64,000 nt of DNA from Desulfovibrionaceae bacterium (lineage in GTDB: Bacteria; Desulfobacterota; Desulfovibrionia; Desulfovibrionales; Desulfovibrionaceae): positions 1 to 64,000 of the forward strand of contig JAQVCS010000008.1 in the NCBI GenBank assembly GCA_028689675.1. The letters are read 5' to 3'. Shown piece after piece: positions 15,684-25,693 of this stretch. A program made the translations under genes and the position numbers. The notes below the pieces were generated by a model, which did no database searches, was not told where the DNA came from, and worked only from the letters and a program-made list of their open reading frames with translations. Within the stretch, counting starts at the first letter, position 1; each line of letters begins with the position of its first letter.

Positions 15684-17615
15684 ATGAAAAAAAAGAATTG
15701 CCGCATCGCTTTTGTTTCCAACTCCCGCAGCGTGGCGCATACCCTCAGCACCCTCGCTCCTTCCATGGGGCTTGAAGTGGAAATTCACTTTGCCGCCATG
15801 GAACCAGCCATAGACTCGGCGCGTGCTCTTTTTGACAGCAATGTGGATGTGGTGTTGGGCTGCGGTTCTACAGGGGCTTTGCTGGCACGCAGGCTGACAC
15901 AGCCCATCATCAATGTGCGCAACAGCCCTTTGGACTATTTGCGCGCGCTCATGAAGGCCAGTGAAAATTATTCTGTTGTGGGCATGCCTTTTTTTGAAAC
16001 AGTGCCCGAGGGCTTGGGCGTGCTGGCCGAGGTGCTGAAACTGCGCGTTATTCCTATTATTTTTCACGACAGCCCCAGTCTGGTGGCCAGCATTAGCTCC
16101 TGTGCCGATACGGGCATACGCTGCATTGTGGGCAGCTATATTGCTGTGGAAATTGCCATGGCGCAGGGCTGTGCAGGCGTGGAAGTGCCCTATAGCGAAC
16201 AAGAGGTGCAGCGCGCCTTAAACGAAGCCGCGGCTCTGGCTGTTTCGCGCAGCAAAAGCAATTTGCAGCAAAGCATAATGCTGAAAGTGGCGGATATGGT
16301 GCCAGAAAAAGGGCTGGTGGCCATGGGGGAAGACGGGGAAATTTTGCTGTGGAATACCCATGCCTCGACCATGCTTGAGCGCGCCCGCTATGAAAATAGC
16401 AAGCCAGACAAGCTTGCCGCGCTGGGCATGCGGGATACTTTGCTGCACGGTCATGGGCGGGATGTAAAGATAACAGGGCGCAATAATGAAACGCTGCGCT
16501 CGTCCACCCTGCCCATTGCCGTGGATGGTAAGGTGTGCGGGGCGCTTGCCGTGCTGCAACACCTGCCCGACAAGGCAGCCAAGGGCGGCGCACGCCAGCA
16601 GGGCTTTCATAGCCGCTATATTTTAGAAGATTTGGTGGGCAACACAGCCGCAATACGCAAGCTGCGCGAGCGCGCCAGCCTGTATGCCCAAACAGATGCC
16701 TCTTTATTGGTGCATGGCGAAACAGGCACAGGCAAGGAGCTGCTGGCACATGCTGTGCATGATGCTGGCGCACGCCGCTATGCGCCCTTTGTGGCGCTGA
16801 ACTGTGCTGCACTGACGGAATCGCTGCTGGAAAGCGAACTATTTGGCTATGAAGAGGGTGCGTTTACTGGGGCAAGGCGCGGTGGTAAGGACGGCATTTT
16901 TGTGCTGGCTCAGGGGGGTACAGTTTTTCTGGATGAAATTGCCGATATTAGCCCTGCTGTGCAGGTGCGCCTGCTGCGCGTGCTGGAAGCCAGAGAAGTG
17001 ATGCGCGTGGGCGGCAACCGCATTATCCCCATCGATGTGCGTGTTATCAGCTCGTCTTGGAAGCAACTGGCTGCCGAGGTGCAGGCAGGGCGCTTTCGTG
17101 CCGACCTGTATTATCGCCTTTCGGTACTGACATTGGAATTGCCGCCTCTGCGCCGCCGCCCTGAAGACATCCCCCTGATTACTGCAACAATATTGCAGCG
17201 GCGCAATATGCAGAGCAAGCAAATTTCCCCTGCGGCCTTTCAGGCCATGCTTGACTATAGCTGGCCAGGGAATATACGCGAATTGGATGCCCTTTTGCAG
17301 CGTTATTGCCTGCTTTCAAGCGGTGATGCGGCAGATGATGAACTATTGCTGTCTATTTTGGATGACCTCAAGGCCATATCGTGCGGGCTGCACACAGAGC
17401 CCTTGTGCAGCAGAGAAAATGAGCAAAGAGCAACACAGAAAGAGCCAGAGGCCGCGCTTACCTTGGAAGGCAACCTGAAGCAGCAACTAGACCACTGTGA
17501 ACGCGATATTATTCGGCGTGCTTTAGAGAAAAATCGCCACAATCGCGCACTCACGGCCGAGAGCTTGGGCATTAGTGTCAATACATTGTGGCGCAAAATG
17601 AAAAGTATAGAATAA
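15684..17615 (+). CDS. PrpR-type sigma54-dependent transcriptional activator
   Basis: 643 residues in three parts. Residues 1-190 form a PrpR_N-type sensor domain (family seen in propionate-catabolism activators that bind small organic acids); residues about 200-295 look like a PAS domain; residues 312-550 form the AAA+ sigma54-interaction domain with Walker A G345-E-T-G-T-G-K-E352, G-A-F-T-G-A at 392-397 and Walker [10 protein letters not shown] at 411-419. A Fis-type helix-turn-helix ends the chain ([17 protein letters not shown]). It faces the AprA-like operon across a sigma54 promoter, so it almost certainly controls it, probably with the substrate or a metabolite as ligand. AAGGAGAG precedes the ATG. 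Confidence 0.92.
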   Translation: MKKKNCRIAFVSNSRSVAHTLSTLAPSMGLEVEIHFAAMEPAIDSARALFDSNVDVVLGCGSTGALLARRLTQPIINVRNSPLDYLRALMKASENYSVVGMPFFETVPEGLGVLAEVLKLRVIPIIFHDSPSLVASISSCADTGIRCIVGSYIAVEIAMAQGCAGVEVPYSEQEVQRALNEAAALAVSRSKSNLQQSIMLKVADMVPEKGLVAMGEDGEILLWNTHASTMLERARYENSKPDKLAALGMRDTLLHGHGRDVKITGRNNETLRSSTLPIAVDGKVCGALAVLQHLPDKAAKGGARQQGFHSRYILEDLVGNTAAIRKLRERASLYAQTDASLLVHGETGTGKELLAHAVHDAGARRYAPFVALNCAALTESLLESELFGYEEGAFTGARRGGKDGIFVLAQGGTVFLDEIADISPAVQVRLLRVLEAREVMRVGGNRIIPIDVRVISSSWKQLAAEVQAGRFRADLYYRLSVLTLELPPLRRRPEDIPLITATILQRRNMQSKQISPAAFQAMLDYSWPGNIRELDALLQRYCLLSSGDAADDELLLSILDDLKAISCGLHTEPLCSRENEQRATQKEPEAALTLEGNLKQQLDHCERDIIRRALEKNRHNRALTAESLGISVNTLWRKMKSIE

Positions 17616-17757
17616 GCACTAGAACCACTCCCCAAAGCGCTGTGCTGATGAAAAAATCAGCCTGAGCCTTACTGAGGGGCAGGCTGTGCCCTGTTTTTGC
17701 TGCTTGCGTACAAGGCTGGGGCGTGTTGTCTTTTTCAAAAATAGCATTGAGGCTAAA

Positions 17758-17806
17758 TAAAAAAAGGCTGCCACTCCGCGAATATTCAGAGTGGCAGCCT
17801 TTTTTA
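17758..17806. terminator. Bidirectional terminator between the activator gene and alaS
   Basis: Perfect 13-bp stem AAGGCTGCCACTC (17764-17776) / GAGTGGCAGCCTT (17789-17801) with A and T runs on either side, so it can end both converging transcripts. Confidence 0.92.
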
Positions 17807-17828
17807 TTTTTGCAACAGGGGTTCAGCC

Positions 17829-20492
17829 CTAGGCCAGTTTTTCTTTCAGCAGGGCAAAGGCATCGTCTATGCCTTCCACCTTTGTGCCGCCAGCCTGAGC
17901 CTGATCGGGGCGGCCGCCGCCTGTGCCGCCCACGCAGGCGGCCACATCTTTAATAAGCGCGGGGGCGGTGAATTTGCCGTGCAGGTCTTTGGAAACGTAC
18001 AACAGCAGGCTGACCTTGCCCTCATCGGCAGCAGCCAAGCAGGCCACGCCCGAGGGCATTTTTGAGCGCACATCGTCCATGCAGTCGCGCAAAGCTTTGA
18101 CGGGCAAAGCCCCCACAAAGGCGCACAGCACGGGGATGCCGTTTACAGAGCCAAGGCCGCTCATGATGTCGCTGCCCGTGCCAGCACTGGCAGCTTTTTC
18201 CAAATCTTTACGCAGCTTTTTGATTTCGTTTTGCAAATGCTCTACCTTGGGGGCAAGCTCGCCAGCTTTACCCTTTACAAGAGCGCTGATGTGGTGCAGC
18301 TCTGCCCTTTGGTTCAGCATGTGCTGATAGGCATTCCAGCCTGTGGCAGCTTCGATGCGGCGCACACCCGCAGCCACGCCCGATTCAGAAAGGATCATAA
18401 AAGAACCAGCCTGCCCTGTGGCCTGCAAATGTGTGCCGCCGCACAGCTCGACCGATTCCTTTTCTTCAGCACCCACCGAAACGACACGCACCTTGTCACC
18501 ATATTTTTCGCCAAACAAAGCCATAGCGCCAGAGGCAATGGCTTCGTCATGGTTCATTTCGGCTGTATTGACGGGGCAGTCTGCCAAAATCATGCGGTTG
18601 ACATCGCGCTCCACGGCAGCCAGCTCTTCGGGGGTCAGGGCAGCAATGTGGCTGAAGTCAAAGCGCAGGCGGTCTGCCCCCACCAGCGAGCCTGCCTGCT
18701 TAACATGTGTGCCCAGCACACGGCGCAGGGCAGCGTGCAGCAAATGGGTGCAGGTGTGGTTGCGGGCAGAAGCAAGGCGGTCATTTACTGCCACGGTGAG
18801 CTGCACCTCTTGGTCAAGCAGCACCTCCCCTTCGTCCACGCTGATGTGCAGCACAATAAGCTGGGGTGCGGGCTTGAGGCTTTCTTGCACCGTGGCCTTG
18901 CCTGCGGGGGCACAGACAGTGCCGTGGTCGCCCATTTGCCCGCCCGATTCTCCATAAAAAGGTGTTTGCGTGCTCACAAGGTAGCCCTGTTCGCCAGCAG
19001 CCAGCTTTTCGGTGGGCAGGCCGTCGGCATCCAGCAGGGCAATAATGCGCGACTGGCATTCTAAGCGGCTGTAGCCCACAAATTCGCTGTGTATGCCTTC
19101 GTCAAGCAGGGGCTTGAACACATCTGCCGTGCTTGTGCCGTTTTGCCCCAGCAGCCCGCCTTTTTTCTGGGCAGCGCGGGCGCGGGCTTTTTGTTCGGCC
19201 ATTTCGGCGGTAAAGCCTGCTTCATCCACGCTAAAGCCGCGTTTTTCTGCTACGTCATTGACAATATCCAGCGGGAAGCCATAGGTATCATACAGCTTAA
19301 AGCAGAATGCGCCCGAAACCACGCTTTTGCCCGCAGCGGCAAGGCTTTCCAATTCTTCCTGCAGCAGGGCAAGGCCTTTATCCAGCGTTACGCTAAAGCG
19401 CTCTTCTTCTTCACGCACCACGCGGGTAATAAATTCGGCGCTTTCTTTCAGCTCGGGGTAGTCTTCGCCCATCACTTCCACTACTTTGCCAGCGCTTTTG
19501 TACAAGAAAGGTTCGTGCACACCCATTAAGGTGGCAAAGCGCAGGGCACGGCGCAGCAGGCGGCGCAGCACATAGCCGCGCCCTTCATTGGAGGGCAGGC
19601 AGCCATCGGCAATCAAGAAGGCGGCAGAGCGGCTGTGGTCGGCAATAACGCGCAGGGCTGTATCCACATCATTGGTATTGGGCGCGCTGAAAGAGTAGTG
19701 TACGCCAGCAAGCTGGGCGGCATATTGAATAATGTCTTGAAATAAATCGCAGTCAAAATTGGAATGCTTGCCCTGACACACAGCGGCAATGCGCTCCAGC
19801 CCCATGCCTGTATCAATATTGGGCTTGGCAAGGCTCAGGCGCGTGCCGTCGGGCTGCTGGTCAAATTGGGTAAAGACTAAGTTCCAGATTTCCAAAAAGC
19901 GGTCGCAGTCGCACTGGCCAATGCCGCAATGTTCGCCGCAGCTCATGTCTTCGCCCTGATCAATATAAATTTCAGAGCAGGGGCCGCAGGGGCCTGTGTC
20001 GCCCATTGTCCAAAAATTGTCTTTTTCGCCCATGCGCACAATGCGCTCAGCAGGCAGGTGGGCAATTTCTTGCCACAGGGCAAAGGCTTCGTCATCATCA
20101 CGAAAGACCGTGACCCACAATTTGTCTTTGGGCAGTTCCAGCTCTTCGGTTACAAATTGCCATGCCCAAGTAATGGCTTCGCGCTTGAAATAATTGCCAA
20201 ACGAGAAATTGCCCAGCATTTCAAAAAAAGTATGGTGGCGGGCAGTGCGCCCCACATTTTCAAGGTCATTATGCTTGCCCGAAACGCGCAGGCATTTTTG
20301 AGAGCTGGCCGCGCGGTAATAGCCGCGGTCTTCTTCACCAGTAAAGCATTTTTTAAATTGCACCATGCCCGCATTGGTAAAGAGCAAAGTAGGGTCGCCC
20401 TTGGGGATGAGTGAATCGGAAGGCACGACTTCGTGATCGTGTTTTTTAAAAAAAGCCAAATAGCGGCGACGTATTTCCTGAGCTGTCAGCAT
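17829..20492 (-). CDS. alaS: Alanyl-tRNA synthetase
   Basis: 887-residue class II synthetase charging tRNA-Ala. The catalytic core is N-terminal (motif regions T-N-A-G-M-V-Q-F-K and [17 protein letters not shown]). The editing domain has the zinc ligands H-x-x-x-H in N-H-T-C-T-H-L-L-H and the later C-G-G-T-H, and the C-terminal DHHA1-type domain contains G-G-T-G-G-G. I take the ATG at 20492 (GGAGAAGAAG upstream) rather than an earlier in-frame start with no site. It follows recA on the same strand, with a hairpin between the two. Confidence 0.96.
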   Translation of the reverse strand: MLTAQEIRRRYLAFFKKHDHEVVPSDSLIPKGDPTLLFTNAGMVQFKKCFTGEEDRGYYRAASSQKCLRVSGKHNDLENVGRTARHHTFFEMLGNFSFGNYFKREAITWAWQFVTEELELPKDKLWVTVFRDDDEAFALWQEIAHLPAERIVRMGEKDNFWTMGDTGPCGPCSEIYIDQGEDMSCGEHCGIGQCDCDRFLEIWNLVFTQFDQQPDGTRLSLAKPNIDTGMGLERIAAVCQGKHSNFDCDLFQDIIQYAAQLAGVHYSFSAPNTNDVDTALRVIADHSRSAAFLIADGCLPSNEGRGYVLRRLLRRALRFATLMGVHEPFLYKSAGKVVEVMGEDYPELKESAEFITRVVREEEERFSVTLDKGLALLQEELESLAAAGKSVVSGAFCFKLYDTYGFPLDIVNDVAEKRGFSVDEAGFTAEMAEQKARARAAQKKGGLLGQNGTSTADVFKPLLDEGIHSEFVGYSRLECQSRIIALLDADGLPTEKLAAGEQGYLVSTQTPFYGESGGQMGDHGTVCAPAGKATVQESLKPAPQLIVLHISVDEGEVLLDQEVQLTVAVNDRLASARNHTCTHLLHAALRRVLGTHVKQAGSLVGADRLRFDFSHIAALTPEELAAVERDVNRMILADCPVNTAEMNHDEAIASGAMALFGEKYGDKVRVVSVGAEEKESVELCGGTHLQATGQAGSFMILSESGVAAGVRRIEAATGWNAYQHMLNQRAELHHISALVKGKAGELAPKVEHLQNEIKKLRKDLEKAASAGTGSDIMSGLGSVNGIPVLCAFVGALPVKALRDCMDDVRSKMPSGVACLAAADEGKVSLLLYVSKDLHGKFTAPALIKDVAACVGGTGGGRPDQAQAGGTKVEGIDDAFALLKEKLA

Positions 20493-20520
20493 GGTTCTTC
20501 TTCTCCATAGATATTCCAAA

Positions 20521-20555
20521 GCGCCCGCCGAGGGGTAGAGATTTTCGGCGGGCGC
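20521..20555 (-). terminator. Hairpin between recA and alaS
   Basis: GCGCCCGCCG pairs perfectly with CGGCGGGCGC around a 15-base loop. Only TTT follows on the minus strand, so it may attenuate rather than stop transcription into alaS. Confidence 0.55.
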
Positions 20556-20561
20556 AAAACC

Positions 20562-21653
20562 TTATTCGTATTCGGGCAAGGGCATGTCGCCCTCGGCCTC
20601 CATGTCCCCTTCGGCAGAGACAGGCACAAAATCTTCTGGGTGCAGGCCAAGGTGTTCCATCAGCTTTGCCTCAATGGCTGCGGCAAGCTGTGTGTTTTCG
20701 TCCAGCATAGCGCGCACTTTTTCGCGCCCCTGCCCCAGCTTTTCGCTGCCAAAGGCAAACCACGAGCCGCTTTGGTCTACCACGCCAGCCTCAATGCCAA
20801 GGTCAAGCAATTCGCCAGAGCGGGAAATGCCCGTGCCATAAATAATGTCAAACTCGGCCTTGCGGAAGGGCGGGGCAACTTTGTTTTTCACCACTTTAAC
20901 GCGGGTGCGCGAGCCAATGGATTCTTCTTTGTCTTTCAGCGTTTGGATGCGGCGAATATCCAGACGGATGGAAGAATAGAACTTGAGCGCATTGCCGCCC
21001 GTGGTGGTTTCGGGGCTGCCATAGCCTGTAACACCAATTTTCATGCGAATTTGGTTGATGAAAATAACCGAGGTGCGCGATTTATGAATAGTGCCCGTAA
21101 GCTTGCGCATGGCATGTGACATAAGGCGGGCATGGCCGCCCACTTGGCTTTCGCCCATCACACCCTCAAGCTCTGCTTGGGGAATAAGGGCGGCTACCGA
21201 GTCCACCACCACAAGGTCAACAGCATTAGAGCGCACCAGCATATCTGCAATATCAAGGGCTTGCTCGCCATAATCGGGCTGCGAGATAAGTAATTCATCA
21301 GTGTTGACGCCCAAGTTTTTGGCATAGGTCACATCAAGGGCGTGTTCAGCATCAACAAAGGCACAGGTGCCGCCCAATTTTTGGCATTGGGCAATAACGT
21401 GCAGGGTGAGGGTGGTTTTGCCCGAAGATTCAGGGCCAAAAATTTCGGTAACACGGCCACGCGGTATGCCGCCCACGCCCAAAGCCAAATCCAGCCCGAT
21501 AGACCCAGTGGGGATGACAGGAATGCGCACATGGGCATTATCCGAAAGCTTCATCACCGCGCCCTTGCCATATTTGCGTTCAATGGTGGTCAGGGCGGTG
21601 CTGAGGGCTTCAGCGCGTTGTTCTTCTGGTGTCAAAGTAGGTTTTTTTGCCAT
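20562..21653 (-). CDS. recA: Recombinase RecA
   Basis: 363-residue recombinase that coats single-stranded DNA, drives strand exchange and triggers LexA cleavage. Walker [10 protein letters not shown] lies near residue 66-74, Walker [11 protein letters not shown] near 140, loop L1 around [11 protein letters not shown] and loop L2 around [15 protein letters not shown]. The C-terminal tail is acidic as in other RecA. It is transcribed away from the PP-loop gene; an inverted repeat in the gap (21756-21779) might be an SOS site. Confidence 0.98.
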   Translation of the reverse strand: MAKKPTLTPEEQRAEALSTALTTIERKYGKGAVMKLSDNAHVRIPVIPTGSIGLDLALGVGGIPRGRVTEIFGPESSGKTTLTLHVIAQCQKLGGTCAFVDAEHALDVTYAKNLGVNTDELLISQPDYGEQALDIADMLVRSNAVDLVVVDSVAALIPQAELEGVMGESQVGGHARLMSHAMRKLTGTIHKSRTSVIFINQIRMKIGVTGYGSPETTTGGNALKFYSSIRLDIRRIQTLKDKEESIGSRTRVKVVKNKVAPPFRKAEFDIIYGTGISRSGELLDLGIEAGVVDQSGSWFAFGSEKLGQGREKVRAMLDENTQLAAAIEAKLMEHLGLHPEDFVPVSAEGDMEAEGDMPLPEYE

Positions 21654-21755
21654 GCGGCATACTCCAAGGCTAAATTTTTCAGGCGCAAAAACATAGCAGA
21701 AGCCCGCTTGCGTGGCAACTGCTTATACTGTATGTTCACCCGTCAAATCCTGCCT

Positions 21756-21779
21756 ATACTGGCAGGCAAAAAGCAGTAT
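21756..21779. promoter_or_regulatory. Inverted repeat in the recA / PP-loop divergent promoter region
   Basis: ATACTG (21756-21761) and CAGTAT (21774-21779) are inverted repeats 12 bases apart. The arms equal the E. coli LexA box arms, but the spacer is two bases longer than the CTG-N10-CAG rule. A nested CCTGCC-N6-GGCAGG palindrome (21749-21766) overlaps it. Confidence 0.3.
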
Positions 21780-21853
21780 GGTACAGCGCGGCAGGCCTTG
21801 CCCCGCGCCGCAGGGCACAGCCCCCTGCTGCACAGCATAAGTATTAGGAAAAT

Positions 21854-22948
21854 ATGAAAACTGCACAAATCATTTGCCTTTTTTCTGGTGGGTTAGACAG
21901 CATTTTAGCCGCAAAGCTGCTGGAACAGCAAGGCCTGAGCGTGCACTGTGTGCACTTTGTTTCGCCTTTTTTTGGGCAGGCGCGCACTGTGCCCCATTGG
22001 CGTAACATATATAATTTATCTATAGACTGCGTGGACGTGGGGGAAGAATTTGTGGCCATGCTGCGCCGCCGCCCCACCTATGGCTTTGGCAAAGAGCTTA
22101 ACCCCTGTGTGGATTGCAAAATTTTGTTGGCCTCTCGCGCCCGTGAGCTGATGAGTTATTATGGCGCTTCGTGCATAGCCACAGGCGAGGTGCTGGGGCA
22201 GCGCCCCATGAGCCAGCGCCGTGACACCCTGAATGTGATTAAGCGCGACGCCCTGCTAAAAGGCACGCTGCTGCGCCCCCTAAGCGCCCTGCACATGGAG
22301 CCCACCGAAGCTGAACTGAGCGGGCTGGTGGACAGAAGCCGCCTGCTGGGCATAAGCGGGCGCGGGCGCAAAGACCAGCTAGCATTAGCTCAAGCTATGG
22401 GCATTACAGAAATTCCCTCGCCAGCAGGGGGCTGCCGCCTAACCGAAAAAGAAAATGCCAGCCGCTATTGGCGCGTGCTGACCAGCCTGCCCCAGCCCAC
22501 GGCAAGCGATTTTTATTTTGCCAACACAGGGCGGCAATATTGGCGCACTATAGCAGGGCAGGAATGCTGGCTGGCCATAGGGCGTAACCAATATGACAAC
22601 CTTGCCCTCGAGGCCTTTGCCACCCCAGAAAATATGAGCTTCAAGGTGGCAGATTTTTCTGGCCCCTTGGCTGTGGCGCGGCAATGGCAGGCATGGCCTG
22701 CCGAGGCTGTGCGCGAGGCGGCGGCCTTTGCGGCTTCGTTTTCACCCCGTGCGGTCAAAAGCGGGCAGCTTGTGCGTGTGCTGGTGAGCACAGGCGGGCA
22801 GCAGAGCGAGCTGAACGTGCTGCCTTGCCGTGATGCGGCTTGGGGCAATGAACCTTGGGAAGCAGCCCGCGCCGCCATTCGCGCAGAACAAAAAGAAAGG
22901 CAGCATGCCGCCCCTGCCAATAAAGCCTATAAAAATGCGGAATTTTAG
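21854..22948 (+). CDS. PP-loop ATPase with C-terminal NFACT-R-like domain (ThiI/MnmA-like)
   Basis: 364 residues. The N-terminal part is an N-type ATP pyrophosphatase with the P-loop S11-G-G-L-D-S16, resembling the thiolation domain of ThiI or MnmA; a C-V-D-C-K pair (near residue 78) is followed by an S-P-A-G-G-C-R-L segment near residue 190, cysteines that could take part in sulfur transfer or metal binding. The final 100 residues look like the small RNA-binding NFACT-R2 type domain found fused to such enzymes. The likely role is tRNA thiolation, but the modified base cannot be assigned. Divergent from recA; two genes downstream lies an NFACT protein. Confidence 0.7.
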   Translation: MKTAQIICLFSGGLDSILAAKLLEQQGLSVHCVHFVSPFFGQARTVPHWRNIYNLSIDCVDVGEEFVAMLRRRPTYGFGKELNPCVDCKILLASRARELMSYYGASCIATGEVLGQRPMSQRRDTLNVIKRDALLKGTLLRPLSALHMEPTEAELSGLVDRSRLLGISGRGRKDQLALAQAMGITEIPSPAGGCRLTEKENASRYWRVLTSLPQPTASDFYFANTGRQYWRTIAGQECWLAIGRNQYDNLALEAFATPENMSFKVADFSGPLAVARQWQAWPAEAVREAAAFAASFSPRAVKSGQLVRVLVSTGGQQSELNVLPCRDAAWGNEPWEAARAAIRAEQKERQHAAPANKAYKNAEF

Positions 22949-23105
22949 ATGGTTAGTGGAAAAGTCTGCGTCTTGTCTGTGCTTGCTGCGCCAGCCTTTA
23001 CTTTTGCAGTGAAATGCTGTATGGATACCCCTTCCCAGAAATGAACCTGTATACTGCCACGCCCTCGTGTGCGGCAGTGCATACCCTGTAAAAGGGGAGG
23101 ATTGC

Positions 23106-23468
23106 ATGGATCACAGCGACCTTGAGAATTTTCGCAAGCTGCTTGGTGATATGTTGGAAGAAGCGAAGCAGAAGGGCGATTCTACCATTGAGGAACTGAC
23201 AGACAGCAATGAACTTTTTGCTGACCCGGCAGACCGAGCCACAGCAGAATCTGACCGCTCTTTCACCCTGCGTATTCGTGACCGCGAACGCCGTTTAATC
23301 CGTAAGATTCAGAGTGCATTAAAGCGCATTGATGACGGCACCTATGGCATCTGTGAAGAATGTGGTGAAGAAATCAGCATTGCCCGCTTAAAAGCACGCC
23401 CCGTAACGCGCTTGTGCATCAATTGCAAAAGCAAACAGGAAGAGGACGAACACTTGCGCAGCGAGTAA
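23106..23468 (+). CDS. dksA: DksA/TraR-family transcription factor
   Basis: 120-residue RNA-polymerase secondary-channel factor that works with ppGpp. The coiled-coil tip carries D40-P-A-D-R-A (the D-x-x-D-x-A motif needed for function), and the C4 zinc finger has C83-x-x-C86 and C104-x-x-C107. The ATG at 23106 has AGGGGAGGA upstream. It sits between two genes of RNA metabolism but is separated from both by more than 100 bases, so it probably has its own promoter. Confidence 0.93.
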   Translation: MDHSDLENFRKLLGDMLEEAKQKGDSTIEELTDSNELFADPADRATAESDRSFTLRIRDRERRLIRKIQSALKRIDDGTYGICEECGEEISIARLKARPVTRLCINCKSKQEEDEHLRSE

Positions 23469-23570
23469 AGGCCTTTACAAAAAAGACAATGAGCGGCGTT
23501 TCTGCTTCTGTGCCCTTTGGGCATGGGCGGCAGGGCGTCGCTTTTGTTATTGATTCTTAAAGGAAAGTGT

Positions 23571-25511
23571 ATGGATGCCCATGTTTTTAGGCGGCTGTGT
23601 GATGCCCTTATTCCTGTGCTGACTGGCGCAAGGCTGGAAAAAATACAATCCCCCGCGCCCAATGTGTTTATGTTCACCTTGTTTTGCAAGGCCGAGGGCA
23701 TGGCTGGGCGCAAACGCTATTTGTATTTAAAGGCAGAGCGCAAGCAGCCTTTTTTATTTATTTCCACTGAAAAAGCCGCGGCAGGGGGGCAGCCCAGCGC
23801 GCCTATTATGCGCCTGCGCAAGTATGTGGGCGGGCATCGTGTGGCGGCCTGCGTGGCCGATTGGACTGGGCGAAAATTGGCCTTGCTGTGCGGCACAGTG
23901 CAAGAGGCAGGCGCGCGCTTTGGGCAGGAATGCTGGCTGGTGCTTGATATGCGCGAAGGTGCATCTTTGTGGATGGGCTATTCCTGCGGTATGGGCGGCG
24001 GGCAGGCAGGGCAGGAAGGGAAGTCGGCAGAATATAAGGCGCTTGAGATTTTTTACCAAGGCGAAGGCGAGGGCGGTGCTGCCCTTGTGGGGGCTTTAGA
24101 CCCCCAAGCCCCTTTTGCCCCGCAGCCTGTGCGCTGGCCTGCCCCCGAAGAACTTGACAGCGCGTGCGAGAGCTGGCGGGCATGGCCAGTGCTTACCCCT
24201 GCCCTGCGCCGCACTTTGCCCTTTCTTGACCCGCTTGAACGCCAAGCCCTGCTGGCTGATTTGGAATATGGCGGCGGTGATTTATTTTGCTATGCCCCGC
24301 TGCCCTTGCCCCAGCAAGCGCAGGCTGCGGCGGAAGATATGCCGCCAGTGCTGAACCCAGCCCCGCATCAAAGCGCGTATGAAGCGGGCATAAGCGCATG
24401 GCCTTTGCCCCCTGCGCTGCGCTGTGGGCGGCAGGAAGAGGCGCGCGAGGATGTGTGCACGGCTTTTGCCGACTATGCTGCGCCGCAGGTTTTGGGCGCG
24501 CTCACCCGCGCAAGCCGTGCCTATGCCGCTGCCCCGCTGGACAAGGAAGCCGCCCGCCTCAGCCGCATTTTAGAAAAACAAGTGGCAGAAGAAGATCGCC
24601 TGCATGCCCTGTGCGCCGAGGCGGCCAAAGGCCTTGCCTTGCAAGCCGTGCTGTGGCTTTTTGATACCGAAAGCAAGGCCGCCGCCCTTGTTTTGCCGCA
24701 GGAATATTGTGCGGGCAAGGCAGAAGAAGGCACAGCACAGGAACAAGCGGCACTGAAGTGCTTGTGTGCAGGCGCAGCCGCTTCGGGGGCAGGTGCCCCT
24801 AAGGCAAAAAATAGAGATGCATCTGCCCTCACGCCTTACCTTGCTGAAGCCCACGCGCCTGTGCCCGAGGGTATGATTCTTTTGCCCCTGAACCCGCGCC
24901 TGACCCTGCGGGAAAATATGGCGGCTTTTTTTGCTCAGGCCAAGCGCGGCAGGCGTGGGCTTGCCTTTGTTGCCCACAGGCGGCAAGAGATACTGCTGGC
25001 GCGCGATGCCGCCCTGCAAGCCGCAGCACAGGCACGCATGGGCTTAACGCCCAGCCTTGTGCCGCGCAAAAGCCATGCCCCGCAGGCAGGGGCAAGCCTA
25101 GCACGCAGCCTGCCCAAGGGTGTGCAGGGCTTTGTTTCCAGCGATGGTTTTGCCATTGTGCGCGGGCGGGATGTGAAGGGCAACCTTACTGCCCTGCGTA
25201 TGGCTGGGGCGCATGATATTTGGCTGCATGTGGGCGGGGGGCCCGGCTCGCATGCCATTATACGCCGCAGTTTTGCTGGTCAGCTCATACCCGAAAGCAC
25301 ATTGGACGAAGCAGGGGCTTTGGTGCTGTGCAAAAGCTGGCAGCGGGACAATGACCGTGCTGAAGTTATTTATGCTGAAGCCCGCCATATCAAGCCCATG
25401 AAAAACGCAGGTGCGGGCATGGTGCGCATAGATAAAGTGCTTGCCACGCGCGTCGTGGCAGCGCAGGCAGGCATTGAAGAAAAGTTGGCGCTGCCCAGCA
25501 CAGAAGCATAG
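23571..25511 (+). CDS. NFACT family protein (RqcH/FbpA type)
   Basis: 646 residues with the NFACT order: NFACT-N domain at the start (M-D-A-H-V-F-R-R-L-C), a helical middle, coiled-coil region (about residues 330-380, R-L-S-R-I-L-E-K-Q), and a C-terminal NFACT-R domain with D-I-W-L-H-V-G-G-G-P-G-S-H. In Firmicutes RqcH, this family binds obstructed large ribosomal subunits and adds alanine tails. The stretch between about residues 150 and 330 is unusually long and Ala/Pro rich. The ATG at 23571 has AAAGGAAAG upstream. Conservative function: ribosome-associated quality control. Confidence 0.82.
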   Translation: MDAHVFRRLCDALIPVLTGARLEKIQSPAPNVFMFTLFCKAEGMAGRKRYLYLKAERKQPFLFISTEKAAAGGQPSAPIMRLRKYVGGHRVAACVADWTGRKLALLCGTVQEAGARFGQECWLVLDMREGASLWMGYSCGMGGGQAGQEGKSAEYKALEIFYQGEGEGGAALVGALDPQAPFAPQPVRWPAPEELDSACESWRAWPVLTPALRRTLPFLDPLERQALLADLEYGGGDLFCYAPLPLPQQAQAAAEDMPPVLNPAPHQSAYEAGISAWPLPPALRCGRQEEAREDVCTAFADYAAPQVLGALTRASRAYAAAPLDKEAARLSRILEKQVAEEDRLHALCAEAAKGLALQAVLWLFDTESKAAALVLPQEYCAGKAEEGTAQEQAALKCLCAGAAASGAGAPKAKNRDASALTPYLAEAHAPVPEGMILLPLNPRLTLRENMAAFFAQAKRGRRGLAFVAHRRQEILLARDAALQAAAQARMGLTPSLVPRKSHAPQAGASLARSLPKGVQGFVSSDGFAIVRGRDVKGNLTALRMAGAHDIWLHVGGGPGSHAIIRRSFAGQLIPESTLDEAGALVLCKSWQRDNDRAEVIYAEARHIKPMKNAGAGMVRIDKVLATRVVAAQAGIEEKLALPSTEA

Positions 25512-25580
25512 CATGGGGCAGAGCCCTTGCCTTTTGCACAGGGGCTGGCTGGTAGCGTATGCAGCAAAGTATACAAAATA

Positions 25581-25611
25581 TGCCCCCGCAAGCCTTGAGC
25601 CTGTGGGGGCA
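25581..25611 (-). terminator. Possible terminator of the citrate operon
   Basis: TGCCCCC/GGGGGCA stem with a further AGGCT/AGCCT-like inner pairing. On the minus strand it is followed by ATATTTTGT, a weak T tract. It lies about 80 bases past the aconitase stop. Confidence 0.4.
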
Positions 25612-25693
25612 GTGTTGACAATATGTACAGCGTGGTGCGCCAATGTGCGCCTTATGCTGCCTGTGGGCTGGTTTTGCCCTTACTGTTCTCTGC

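Noticed and set aside
18231-19064. Plus-strand open frame opposite alaS
   Set aside because: Antisense to a strongly supported tRNA synthetase gene; no motif.
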